Shown: piece after piece, positions 43,314-53,392 of the stretch
Position numbering within the stretch: the first letter of the stretch is position 1
Layout of the letters: every line of letters starts with the position of its first letter
Origin: Cercophora sp. LCS_1
Lineage: Eukaryota; Ascomycota; Sordariomycetes; Sordariales; Lasiosphaeriaceae
Reading direction: 5' to 3'
DNA length: 64,000 bases
Assembly: GCA_036250225.1 (NCBI GenBank)
Contig: JAPZLL010000020.1
Location: forward strand, 434,001 to 498,000
The notes under the pieces: model-generated
The model's database searches: none
Told to the model about the DNA's origin: nothing
Seen by the model: only the letters and a program-made list of their open reading frames with translations
Program-made: the position numbers and the translations under genes

Positions 43314-44640
43314 TTAGAGCAGATCCCGTCTGACAAACTCGTCACGGAGAGCCTTGCCCAAGCTGGCGGGCGAACGCTCGACGATAACGCCGGCGTTCTC
43401 GAGCGCCTTGATCTTGGAGTCGGCACCGCCCTTGCCGCCGGACACGATAGCACCCGCGTGACCCATGCGACGGCCGGGGGGGGCCGAGATGCCCGCGATG
43501 AAGGAGACGACGGGCTTGCCGCCGTTGACCGTGTTGTTGGCCTTGAGGAAGTCGGCGGCGTCCTCCTCGGCCGAGCCGCCAATCTCGCCAATCATGATGA
43601 TGCCGTCCGTATCCTCGTCCTTGAGGAAGACCTTGAGGCAGTCGATAAAGTTGGTGCCGCTGAAGGGGTCGCCGCCGATGCCGACGACGAGGGACTGGCC
43701 CAGGCCGGCCTGGGTGGTCTGGTTGACGGCCTCGTAGGTCAGGGTGCCGGAGCGGCTGACAATACCGATGCGGCCGCGCTTGTGGATGAAGCCAGGCATG
43801 ATGCCGATCTTGCACTGGCCGGGGGCGATGATGCCGGGGCAGTTGGGGCCGACGAGACGTGTCTTGGATTGGGACTTGAGGATCGAGGTGATGCGGACCA
43901 TGTCTGTTTAATGGTTAGGGGCTCGTTCTGGGCTGATGTGAGAGCGTGGACTGACCATGCTGGGGGATACCCTCCGTAATGCAGACAACGAGGGGAACCT
44001 CGGCGGCGATGGCCTCCTCGATACCGGCGGCGGCGAGCGGGGGGCTGCGTGGACGTCTTGTTAGCGGATAGTCTTCTACGTTGCTAATCGAGGGCTGGTC
44101 CTTACGGAACGAAGATGGCAGTGGCATTGGCGCCAGTCTGCTTCACACCGTCGGCGACATTGGCAAAGACAGGAAGACCAAGGTGTTCTTGGCCGGCCTT
44201 CTTGGGGTTGGTTCCACCGACAACCTTTGTCCCTGTTTGGCAAACGTGTCAGATGTGATTCTTCCTTCGCGTTGTGCTAAATTGGCTCATTGTCGATTGA
44301 GGGGATGGGCATTTACCGTAGTCGATCGCCTGTTGTGCGTGGAAGCTGTAGAGAGAGCCATGTCAGCAACGATGCCCTCGCAGTCCCTTTTCCGACACTT
44401 TGCGCCAACTTGCGGAGAAGAGGCGGGTGGCGATAACCGTCCAATCAACCACGAGAAAATGTGCCCGACTTACGTTCCCTGCTTGCCAGTGAAGCCCTGG
44501 AAGAGGACCTTGGTGTCGCCGTTGATGCGCAGGTTGTCAATGGTGAGTGCGTAGGGGGAGGACGAGCTGCTGTAGGTCCTCTTGGAGATCTGGCGGAGGA
44601 GAGCGCTCGCCGGGCGGCTTTGCCTTGCGAAAGCCTGCAT
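43314..44640 (-). CDS. LSC1: Succinyl-CoA ligase alpha subunit, mitochondrial
   Basis: Exons 44474-44640, 44317-44345, 44106-44232, 43956-44044 and 43314-43903 give 333 residues. MQAFARQSRPASALLRQISK is a mitochondrial presequence. The CoA-binding part includes VLFQGFTGKQGTFHAQQAIDYGTKVVGGTNPKK and IFVPPPLAAAGIEEAI. The ligase part has VGPNCPGIIAPGQCKIGIMPGF, SRSGTLTYEAV, and GRRMGHAGAIVSGGKGGADSK, where the His of GHAGAI is phosphorylated in catalysis. The enzyme makes succinate and ATP or GTP from succinyl-CoA in the TCA cycle. The second exon is only 29 bases. No oddities. Confidence 0.97.
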
Positions 44641-45087
44641 TTTTGGGTCTGAAAAAGGCGCAACGAGAGGGAGGGAGGGCGACTGGAGGGAAACAGAGGC
44701 GAAAAAAGGAGGGAGCCGGATGTGGTTTCGGGAACGGATGGGTTTTGTTGATTATGGCTCAGTCATTGAAATCGAGCTCCCTGTCGTTTCTCCAAAAACC
44801 GCATCAAGCTGGCTCTCAGACGCCCAGACGCGGCACGCTACCCGGCAATTCCATTGGCCGAGAGTTCCCGATGCTTGGCAGTCCCGTGCCGAGTCAGGTG
44901 CTGGCCCATATTTTGGGCCAACGACAGCGGGGGATTCCCGATGCAGGGTTAGGGTCATCGGTGACGGGAGGTTACAATAGAGTTTGCCCCGCTGAAAAAC
45001 GGCGTCGACTCACCAGAGCCTCAAAGCCTCAAAATCCTCAGATAAAACCGGGTGGATGAGAGTTTGCCACCCGCACACTCACGCAAA
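44641..45087. other. Divergent promoter, LSC1 / ELP3
   Basis: 447 bases separate the two start codons. A frame from a GTG at 45052 joins the ELP3 frame but the ATG at 45088 in CAAAATGGC context is the clear start. I see no recognisable operator. Confidence 0.45.
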
Positions 45088-46875
45088 ATGGCCACGACGA
45101 CGGTAACTATGACAGGGAACAGGTCGAAGAAGGACGACAACCTGCCGCCAGAGAATGAACGATTTTTGCGGTGTTGCGCCGACGTGGCTCACGCCCTCAT
45201 CGAGGATCACGAAGCGGCTGCAAGGGACCCCCGCGCCCCCCGGCCCAACATCAACCTCAACACGCTGCGCGCCAAGTTCTCCAAGAAGCACAGGATATCC
45301 AGCGTGCCACCACTGACGGCCATCATCGCGGCGGTGCCCGAGCATTACAAGAAATACATTCTGCCCAAGCTCATTGCCAAGCCCATCAGTGAGTTCCTGA
45401 GTTCCTGTCTCGCCCCTGTCCTCAGCCCCTCACTGACATGTCCAGGGACATCATCGGGCATCGCGGTCGTGGCTGTCATGTGCAAGCCACACCGATGTCC
45501 TCACATTGCCTATACGGGCAATATCTGCGTCTACTGTCCCGGTGGTCCAGACTCGGATTTCGAATACAGTACCCAGAGTTACACTGGCTACGAACCCACG
45601 TCGATGCGCGCCATCCGAGCACGCTACGACCCCTTCGAGCAAGCCCGTGGTCGTGTAGACCAACTCAAAGCCCTCGGCCACTCTGTCGACAAGGTCGAGT
45701 ACATCATCATGGGCGGCACCTTCATGTCGCTCCCCGAGTCCTACCGCGACGAGTTCATCTCGCAGCTCCACAACGCCCTCTCCGGCTACGGCACCACCAA
45801 CGTGGACGAAGCCGTCCGCAGCGGCGAGCAGTCCAACATCAAATGCGTGGGTATCACCATCGAAACCCGTCCCGACTACTGTCTCCAGCCCCATCTCTCC
45901 AGCATGCTCCGCTACGGCTGCACACGGCTCGAAGTCGGCGTGCAATCCCTCTACGAAGACGTCGCCCGTGACACCAACCGTGGCCACACCGTTGCTGCTG
46001 TGGCCGAGACCTTTTGTCTGTCCAAAGACGCCGGCTTCAAGGTTGTCTCGCACATGATGCCCGATCTCCCGAACGTCGGCATGGAGCGTGACCTTGACCA
46101 GTTCCGCGAGTACTTTGAGAACCCGGCCTTCCGAACGGACGGCCTCAAGATCTATCCCACCCTTGTCATCCGCGGAACGGGTTTATACGAGCTCTGGAGA
46201 ACCGGTCGGTACCAAAACTACACACCCAACGGCCTGATCGATCTCGTTGCTCGTATCTTGGCTCTTGTCCCCCCATGGACCCGTATCTACCGCGTTCAGC
46301 GTGATATCCCCATGCCGCTTGTCACCTCGGGTGTCGAAAACGGCAATCTTCGTGAGCTGGCGCTGGCGAGGATGAAGGATTTCGGCACGACCTGCCGTGA
46401 CGTACGAACCCGCGAGGTGGGTGTCAACGAGGTGAAGCACAAGATCCGACCGAACCAAATCGAGTTGGTGAGGCGAGACTACACGGCCAACGGTGGATGG
46501 GAGACGTTCTTGGCATATGAGGATCCCAAGCAGGATATCCTGGTTGCGTTGCTGCGGTTGAGGAAGTGCTCGGAGAAGTACACATTCCGCGAGGAGTTGG
46601 TGGGTCAACCAACGAGTCTGGTGCGCGAGTTACATGTCTACGGCATGGCGGTACCAGTGCATGCAAGAGACCCGAGAAAGTTCCAGCATCAAGGTTTCGG
46701 TACCCTATTGATGGAGGAGGCGGAGAGGATTGCAAGGGAGGAGCATGGGAGCGAGAAGATCAGTGTTATCTCGGGTGTGGGTGTCAGAAGCTACTACAGG
46801 AAGCTGGGATACTGGTTGGATGGGCCATATATGAGCAAGTGGCTGGATGGGCGACCAGGGCCCGAGGGGTGCTGA
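45088..46875 (+). CDS. ELP3: Elongator complex catalytic subunit Elp3
   Basis: Exons 45088-45388 and 45446-46875 (57-base intron that is a multiple of three, so it can be read through by mistake) give 576 residues. Splicing restores KPIRTSSGIAVVAVMCKPHRCPH, a nearly invariant stretch. The radical SAM module carries the Fe-S cysteines in CPHIAYTGNICVYCPGG and continues with VEYIIMGGTFMS, KCVGITIETRPDYC and RLEVGVQSLYEDV. The C-terminal acetyltransferase domain has HQGFGTLLMEEAERIARE and SGVGVRSYYRKLGYWLDGPYM. Elp3 makes the cm5U-type modification on wobble uridine of tRNAs in the cytosol. All catalytic motifs are intact. Confidence 0.97.
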   Translation: MATTTVTMTGNRSKKDDNLPPENERFLRCCADVAHALIEDHEAAARDPRAPRPNINLNTLRAKFSKKHRISSVPPLTAIIAAVPEHYKKYILPKLIAKPISEFLSSCLAPVLSPSLTCPGTSSGIAVVAVMCKPHRCPHIAYTGNICVYCPGGPDSDFEYSTQSYTGYEPTSMRAIRARYDPFEQARGRVDQLKALGHSVDKVEYIIMGGTFMSLPESYRDEFISQLHNALSGYGTTNVDEAVRSGEQSNIKCVGITIETRPDYCLQPHLSSMLRYGCTRLEVGVQSLYEDVARDTNRGHTVAAVAETFCLSKDAGFKVVSHMMPDLPNVGMERDLDQFREYFENPAFRTDGLKIYPTLVIRGTGLYELWRTGRYQNYTPNGLIDLVARILALVPPWTRIYRVQRDIPMPLVTSGVENGNLRELALARMKDFGTTCRDVRTREVGVNEVKHKIRPNQIELVRRDYTANGGWETFLAYEDPKQDILVALLRLRKCSEKYTFREELVGQPTSLVRELHVYGMAVPVHARDPRKFQHQGFGTLLMEEAERIAREEHGSEKISVISGVGVRSYYRKLGYWLDGPYMSKWLDGRPGPEGC

Positions 46876-47776
46876 AAAAAAGGACATGCATGTGGGCGTT
46901 GAGGAGAATCTTTGATGCATAACGAATGACGGCGTTTGGGTCTGTTTGTTGTTCTTAAGGCAAAGGTAGAATGGCCATTGCAAAACAAAGGTCCTCTGGC
47001 CATGTGCCCCTGTTGCAGTGGTTTCGCTCAAGTTTCCAGCCGCAATGTTGTTGTCCAAGTTCACCCAAAAAAAAAAAAACACCAGAAGTGTTCGCTTGCC
47101 ACTGGGTGCGAACGGCGACACTACTGGCACCCCACTTGAGGTAACTCACTGAGTTGTACCGCCACTAAGCCGTACACGCAAGCAAATGCCGCTTTTAGTG
47201 AAAGGATCCCTCGATAGTTTGACACATAGACCCGCGTGCGATGCCGGGCGGTGCTCCGGAGCAAAGGGGCGGTCTATGCACCCCCGCCGAGCGCCCGCGA
47301 TATTCTCAGCCGGACCACTCAAGAACACATGCCCAGCACCCAAAGAAGGTATACCGAGACCCCCAGATCAACCTCACATGCTTCACCCTCCCCCTCACCT
47401 CCCCCCACGCCCGTCCATGTACCTGTGGGATCGTAACCCTTCCCGCCACATCCTGGTACCACTCAGCAACCAAACAATTCACCACGCCCTCCTCCTCACC
47501 AAACACCGCCCCATCAAAAACCTCAGTTTCCCCTCCACTCTATTCGGTCCTTTGATCTTATTTCCAGTTATCCTCAAAACGGCAACAAACTCCATCCTAG
47601 GCTGCTTCTTCTTGTCACCACCATTTGATACCAAAGCCGATGATCTTTATTATCCTACCACAACCCACACCTCCTGCCCGTTTTACCCTTGAGTGGTAAC
47701 ACCAATTGCGAAGTGGCAGTGTACGCGTGATCCCGACTCGTCAATGTCCAAGGGTAAGGCCACCCCCTGTCGTCTG
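46876..47776. other. Intergenic
   Basis: Downstream of ELP3. A run of 12 A lies at 47067-47078, and a Pro/His-rich frame at 47186-47692 has no motif. I see no gene. Confidence 0.35.
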
Positions 47777-48300
47777 TTATGGAGGGGAAGTAGGAGACAT
47801 CGGCCGTCTCAGCCCAGAATTGGAGGGCGTTGGGCCCGTAACCAGGACCGGATATGCCACGTTGATTGGTCTCTTGTTCCAATACCGAAGATCCGCGTGC
47901 TTACAAGTAAGCGGTTCAGGCAACACCCCCATATCAAGCAAATAAGCGGGCCGTCCAACCCACTTGATCCGCCCCGTCCAGGACCACGTGGAGAAATATT
48001 CTTTTCCGGTAGTAGGATATTCAGAACGATTCGGCATTTTCTGTCCTAGTGTCCAGAGTAATGCCATGTCCAGCACGCTATTCGGGAGGGCGCTAATGAA
48101 AGAGGAGTTGAAGTGGGTTGATAGCACGCCGATGATACCCTAGAAGGCGTTGGCGATATCGATGGTTTTGGTTAGGTCGCGAAAGACATACATTTCCACG
48201 AGACGGGTATAGGCTGCGGATGCGCGGCGGAGGTGGGATGGTTCGGAGCCGTTCTTGGCGGACCTGGCCGCGGGTGTCCCAGTGGCTGCTGTCGAGGGTG
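47777..48300 (-). pseudogene. HET-domain protein fragment, broken
   Basis: Reading leftwards, one frame gives STLDSSHWDTRGQVRQERL, the usual HET-protein stretch (typically LDxRxWTxQExLL). A different frame continues AYTRLVEMYVFRDLTKTIDIANAF, TAG, GIIGVLSTHFNSSF and LPNSVLDMALLW, the typical block after it, and then STWSWTGRIKW. So there is an in-frame TAG at about 48138-48140 and a frame change between 48250 and 48230. The N-terminal HET domain proper and the rest of the gene are absent. It is unrelated in position to the HET-like relic at 16-17.5 kb. Family assignment is good; loss of function is clear. Confidence 0.7.
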
Positions 48301-51005
48301 GAAGGGAGGAGCGGAGGTGTTTACCGTATGTTAGGTAGGCTGAGGAATGGCGTGGGTCGGTTGGGTTCTTTCCCTCTTTCTGCTCCTTCAGGGCCTCAGC
48401 TTCAAGCCTTGGTTCTCAAGCCGCGAACTCGGCCATTGTTAGCGGCTCTGGCTCACCGAACCTACTTGTATGCTATGATAGGTATTGCGCTCAGTTGTGG
48501 GCGTTTAGAAGGACTTCAGTGGAGTTATGGGTGTGGTTAGCCCGCCTGCACCCACCTGCGCCCCGGCCCACCCCTATCGCTTTCCCCAGACGACCCCGTT
48601 GTTTTACCTGACTTTCCGGCTGCCGTGCTCCCCTGAAACACCAAGAAAAACATCACGACATTCTTGGTCGGGTCAAGCGAGGACGGGCCGCCGCAGGAGC
48701 CCCGCTTGTGGTGGCCCTCCGATTGAAAAGAGATCAGAGAAGACAGTACACCAAGGAAACCATCATCATTTCCTGACTGGGCTGACTGGGCGCTTCCGGA
48801 GAGAAGAACGCTCTTGGGGATCTCGAAGGCGAGCGCTTCGCTTCAGCTGCACGTAACACGAAAATCGCTTGCTCGTAGTTTTTTTTTTTTTTTTTTTTTT
48901 TGTGGACAATGACTAACCAACGTGCATTGTGCTCGATTTATCTGGTTTCTGCCCAGAATAAGTCTGTTGAGTGAATGCCGATGCTGACCGTCGGCGACAA
49001 TTGCTGTCCCTTGGAGGAACCTGGAGGAGTCTCGCACCGGGGGCCCTGCTGGCGGTTTGACAGCAGTACCTGGGAAGCGCCGTCTGTTGCCAGCCGACAG
49101 CAGATGGCGTTTTGGACTGACTCCTCTGGCGGGGGTCGCGTCCCCGCCAAGAGTTCACAGGTGTGGGTTCGTCGAATTTGGCGGACTGCTTTCTTGATTT
49201 TGGGGTCCGGTGGCGGCCACTCCCGGCAATTGACCTCAACCCACGCAAACTCCTAACCGCCGCCAGCATCGCCATCACCGCTGTCGCCATCACTCGAAGC
49301 AGAATAATCCATTGAGAATGGACAAGGGAGACGTTCGGCCTGACCGGGTCCGCCCCGCCGATAGACTGGAAGGTACGCTCGTGCTCGGCCGGACCTGCTT
49401 ACTGGTCATCGCTGACTGGCAATCCATCTAGGACCCCCGAGACCCATTTTGCAACAATTCACGCTCGACGAGATCCGCAAGAAGCAGTTGAGGGATGTCA
49501 CGGCAGGAACCTTTTGCTGGCGCCCTGAACGGGCCCAAGCAACAGGTCATGGAATGGGTTACAAAACGGCTCAAGGAATGGCCTATGGCGCAGGGCGTTA
49601 AATCGGCGATACAACAGATCTTCAACCGTCAACGATGCACCCTGCGTCCAGCGTAAGAGCCACTTCCGACGTCATATTTGATGGCCTAACAAGCCAAAAA
49701 GGTTCTACTGCGGCCATGCGCTTACATTATCAGCAAGCCGCAGCTGCCCCAGGCTACGATGCTACGATGCTACGATGCGAGTTCACTAAGATGTGGATAC
49801 CGAGGGCAACGGCGCCAACCCGAAACAAGCGGAATGAATACTCATGGAGAGCATCGGTCGCGAGTGCAGAAACCATGCCTGGGAACAGTCTTGAAGACCT
49901 TGTTTGGCGCAAAGCATCAGTGCCATTGGCCTATGGAAGGCTAGTTTGGGCGTCCTATCAGGGCGCCTCTTCTACTGCCCTGCCTGTCAACGCACACAAC
50001 ACGCCATTGGACACTGCAATTGCTCACCGTCGTACGTGGCCTAGAGATACCGGCCCGCTCAAACACTGAAAGATCGGTGGACTTGCAACAGAAGATGGGG
50101 GTCAACAAAGTGCCTGAGAAAGCGGAAATCGGCCTCAGGCTTCTTGCGACAGGCTCTTCGACCATCTGTAGATGGCCGGCCGGATGGCTGGCGAGGAAGC
50201 TTGGGATTCCAGCTCTCTGCTGCTACAGACGGTTCTTGGGCTGTTGGTGAAGGAATGCCTGGCAGCCAAGGCCATGCATGGCTCCCACGTGGTAGGGACA
50301 CCCATCCACAGCTGGAGATGCCCTCGTTCTTGCCGTCAATGACAAAGGACTTCATGCCCTGCCCGGTAGCCAGTGGGGCAGCCAGTGGGGCAGCCAGCAA
50401 CGCGCGGCTGTAAGAAAGACGTCTTCCAACCTTCAGCCGGGGCGAGAATCTCCTCCTTTCAACAACCCCTTTTCGTCAAACTCAGGCTGCCTTCCTAGCA
50501 GCACCACTATTGACGTCGCTACCACACACATACGCGCAGACAGATGCCAAGAAGTCAGTTGCGCGAGCGCACTACGAACTGTGGAAGGTCCCTTCACCCA
50601 CACTCAACCACAACCATCCACTTCCCCCCAAGGGTCCAACCATTCCTCGATCGCCGGTCGACCGTAAGAGCCAACCCTTCGCAATGAGGACAGCTCGCCC
50701 AACGGTCTACTAACGGTCAATGGTCCCCCACGTGCCCATCTTATGTGTTCAAAACGAAACCAAAATCTTCTTCGCCAGTCTCGTACCTTCGAGCAGAGTA
50801 TAAATTGGCTTCCCCCCTCTTCTTCTGCCCGCAGGGCTCAAAAAGCGCAACTCAGGCGCATTCCCAAGCATACGCGCAGGTCACTACCCAAGCTCAATCG
50901 AAACTGCCGAGCCGAGCGCAGGTTGTGTGGGCTCGCCCCGGCTCATCAGCTCAGCCCTGCGCTCGCCCCGGCTCATCAGCTCAGCCCTGCGCTCGCCCCG
51001 GCTCA
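48301..51005. other. Gene-poor region
   Basis: Holds a 23-base T run at 48879-48901, one weak two-exon gene candidate near 49318-49601, and a 30-bp tandem repeat from 50931 (both listed separately). Frames around 49635-50413 show no motif. It may be eroded DNA flanking the HET fragment. Nothing more is supported. Confidence 0.35.
49318..49601 (+). CDS. Possible small two-exon gene, 74 residues
   Basis: ATG 49318 (MDKGDVRPDRVRPADRLE) can be spliced from 49372 to 49432 over a good intron (GTACGC donor, GCTGAC branch, ATCTAG acceptor), giving 74 codons that include PILQQFTLDEIRKKQLRDVT and end at TAA 49601. A second frame (ATG 49495, 53 residues) overlaps its 3' half. I do not recognise the peptide. 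The splice signals are the only real support. Confidence 0.25.
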
Positions 51006-51030
51006 TCAGCTCAGCCCTGCGCTCGCCCGC
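50931..51030. repeat. 30-bp tandem repeat, about 3.3 copies
   Basis: The unit GCTCGCCCCG-GCTCATCAGC-TCAGCCCTGC occurs identically at 50931, 50961 and 50991, followed by a partial copy. It overlaps the last codons and the stop of the C2H2 gene. The unit is a multiple of three, so copy number changes keep a frame. Confidence 0.95.
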
Positions 51031-52067
51031 AGGCTCGCCCAAACTCGGCTCGTCTCGCTGTGATTTGGCTCGTCTCTTCCCAGCGCTGCTTCGCCGTGCC
51101 ACCCTTCGACTCGTTCGCGCCAGTTCGGTATCGTGCCTGGGTGTTCAGACGCGACCGCTGGAGATCGAGCCCTTACCATCGGTCGATTAGACCCAGTGTG
51201 AACGAAGGGACTGTGTGGCAAAGTCGACGGCTGACGTTCCGCTTTCCAGCGATCTCCAACTTCCAGCAGCAGATGGCTCAGCTTTGTCTGCAGGGTTTCC
51301 GCCCCATCCTCATCATCATCCACCGTGGTCCCAACCCCAACCTCTTTCAGAAGATCCATGATTTTCAGGGGTGCGTGCTGGGCCATGTAGTCCTTCAGGT
51401 TGTTGACTTCCTCGGGAAGGCTTGGATCGATGTAGACAGATGCAGGCGGTGACGACCCTGGAAACAGCATCTTCCAAATCTCCTCCCACTGCTGCACCTC
51501 GTTTTGTGTGGGTTTTGCTCGCACCCGCAACTTGGTCACTTGCTCGCTCGTGATGCCAGGAAAGCTTTGGGGCCGTGGGATGACCACACAGACCGGGGTT
51601 TGTCGCTGGTGCTCGACCAAGGCCTTGCCGTCTTGGAAGATCTGGTAGCATCGCGAACAGTGTATCGGGGGTGCGTGCTTTCGAAATACGTGTTGTTTGA
51701 GGTAGCTTATCTTGGTGAGATTCGCGGAGGCACATTGTCGATGTTGCAGTGGGTTATGTTTGTAGAGAGGGCAGGCGAGTGATAAGGTAGAAACGGGTTG
51801 AGCAGGGTCGACATCATCGGGGTCGTTGGCATGATCCTCGGGGGTGTCCTCGAGTGATGGACTTGGGCGAGATTGTTCTCGAGCAGCAAGGATGGGGAGG
51901 TTTGGGGAACGAACGGTCTCAGAGGGCCTCTGTTCTTGCTGCTCTTCCCGAGGACCTGGGCGGGACTGAAGGCGCCGTTTCTTGTCTCTGATACCTGGGA
52001 ACAAGGCGCCTCGTTTTCTTGCGACGTCCGCTCGGGTTGGTTGCTGTTCGAGCGTGAGCGAGGACAT
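51006..52067 (-). CDS. C2H2-type zinc finger protein, fungal
   Basis: Single exon, 353 residues from ATG 52067 (MSSLTLEQQPTRADVARKRG). After a disordered, charged N-terminus comes a fungal-specific finger region near residues 97-160: ACPLYKHNPLQHRQCASANLTKISYLKQHVFRKH, then IHCSRCYQIFQDGKALVEHQRQTPVC. It is followed by ITSEQVTKLRVR and QWEEIWKMLFPG, usual companions of this family, which is common in sordariomycetes and near NLR- or HET-type genes. DNA binding is likely but its targets are unknown. The stop lies inside a 30-bp tandem repeat, so the last few residues are repeat-encoded. No introns are needed. Confidence 0.8.
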   Translation of the reverse strand: MSSLTLEQQPTRADVARKRGALFPGIRDKKRRLQSRPGPREEQQEQRPSETVRSPNLPILAAREQSRPSPSLEDTPEDHANDPDDVDPAQPVSTLSLACPLYKHNPLQHRQCASANLTKISYLKQHVFRKHAPPIHCSRCYQIFQDGKALVEHQRQTPVCVVIPRPQSFPGITSEQVTKLRVRAKPTQNEVQQWEEIWKMLFPGSSPPASVYIDPSLPEEVNNLKDYMAQHAPLKIMDLLKEVGVGTTVDDDEDGAETLQTKLSHLLLEVGDRWKAERQPSTLPHSPFVHTGSNRPMVRARSPAVASEHPGTIPNWRERVEGWHGEAALGRDEPNHSETSRVWASLRASAGLS

Positions 52068-53392
52068 GGTGAGCGAGAAGCGGATGCTTGGCGGAAGGCG
52101 GGAATGGGGTGGTGGGGAACACGATGGTCATGAAAGCATCCTATCAGAACGGAACACGACACCCAACGAACAGGGAAGACTTCCACCCCGTATGTATTTT
52201 AAAACAGAATGATAGCAGATGTTCTCACCAGCTGGAAAGAATGGTGTGGTCGGTCAGTAAGTGGCAAACCCTCAGTGCTGGCAGAGGACGCCCCAAGGGA
52301 GACTGCTCATTTGGCCTCTTGATGGGGGGCGCGCCTTGAGACTATCCGGGTCTCGGGTGATTTGGAAATGATTGTGGCTCTCTCATTGGTCAGCGGAGCT
52401 CACTCCAAGCACATTTTTGGAAAGAGTTTTGATTGGCTGAGACCTTAGCGACGATGACACCCCGGCTGCGGGTCACAGGCAGGCGGGGGAACCAACCGTG
52501 CCTCAGCTAAAAGAGAAGGAAAACTCAATCACGATGCAATGTTGTGGGACCATGTTACACGGTTGAATAAATAATGACGAGACGTGGAAGCCAACAATTC
52601 CATACTGTCCAATCAAGCAGTTGCAACTTCGACCGAGTTTGCACTTGAAAGCCGCCTGCCCCGGGGCGACCAGGGGGGGAGAGGGGGCGGCACCGAGACC
52701 CGCGTCACGCGAGGCAACCCCACAATGACTGATGGGTGCCTTGACAGGAAACGCGTCAATCGATCGCGTGTCACGTCGTCTTCCTCTCCAGGGAAGCATT
52801 CATTGCTGGTTCAGGTCAGATCAGGGCCCGATGGCCGGGGAACATGCAGGCGCCAGAGATGGAGACGTGTGGAAAGTTTTGTGCTCTCCTTCCTTCCGTT
52901 TGGGGTTGGTTGCTGTGGCCAGGGCTTGACCCGCACATGTCAACACCGCACGTCAGGTTTGGTATGCAGTTTGTCGCCAGGTGCTGCTGGCTGTTTGGTA
53001 TTGTAGAACAGGAGTTTGGATTGCTGTTTTACTTTACTGTCCCACATCTCTCTTCTTTGCTGCGGGTGCCTTGTTCCTTGTATTGTACAATACAATACAA
53101 TACGTACGTTTTAGGAGCGTTTGCAGTTTGTTCAAGGAGGTAGGCCAGGTGCATGCACTTGGCATGTACTTGACCCCACTCCAACCTCTGAACATGAACA
53201 CAGAGAGACCAGACACATGCAAACCATCCCAGGGAGACGATGGAATTTTCCGATTTTTTTTTTTTTTTTTTTTTTTTTGGGTCTGACTACCTTATGTAAC
53301 TACCTAGGTACAAACGGGACTGAGCAACTAACCAACCCATCACGCCTCCCCCTCGACTATCCTGTCGAGGTCAGGTACCTAGGTACTTGTAC
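52068..53392. other. Intergenic with T homopolymer
   Basis: A 25-base T run lies at 53254-53278 and short ACAATACAAT-like repeats at 53080-53105. The right end should be the 3' flank of the DUF6594 gene. I see no gene. Confidence 0.35.

Noticed and set aside
43458..43979. 173-codon plus-strand frame
   Set aside because: Shadow of LSC1 on the opposite strand.
50931..51030. CRISPR-like direct repeats
   Set aside because: The copies are contiguous without spacers and the genome is fungal, so it is an ordinary minisatellite.
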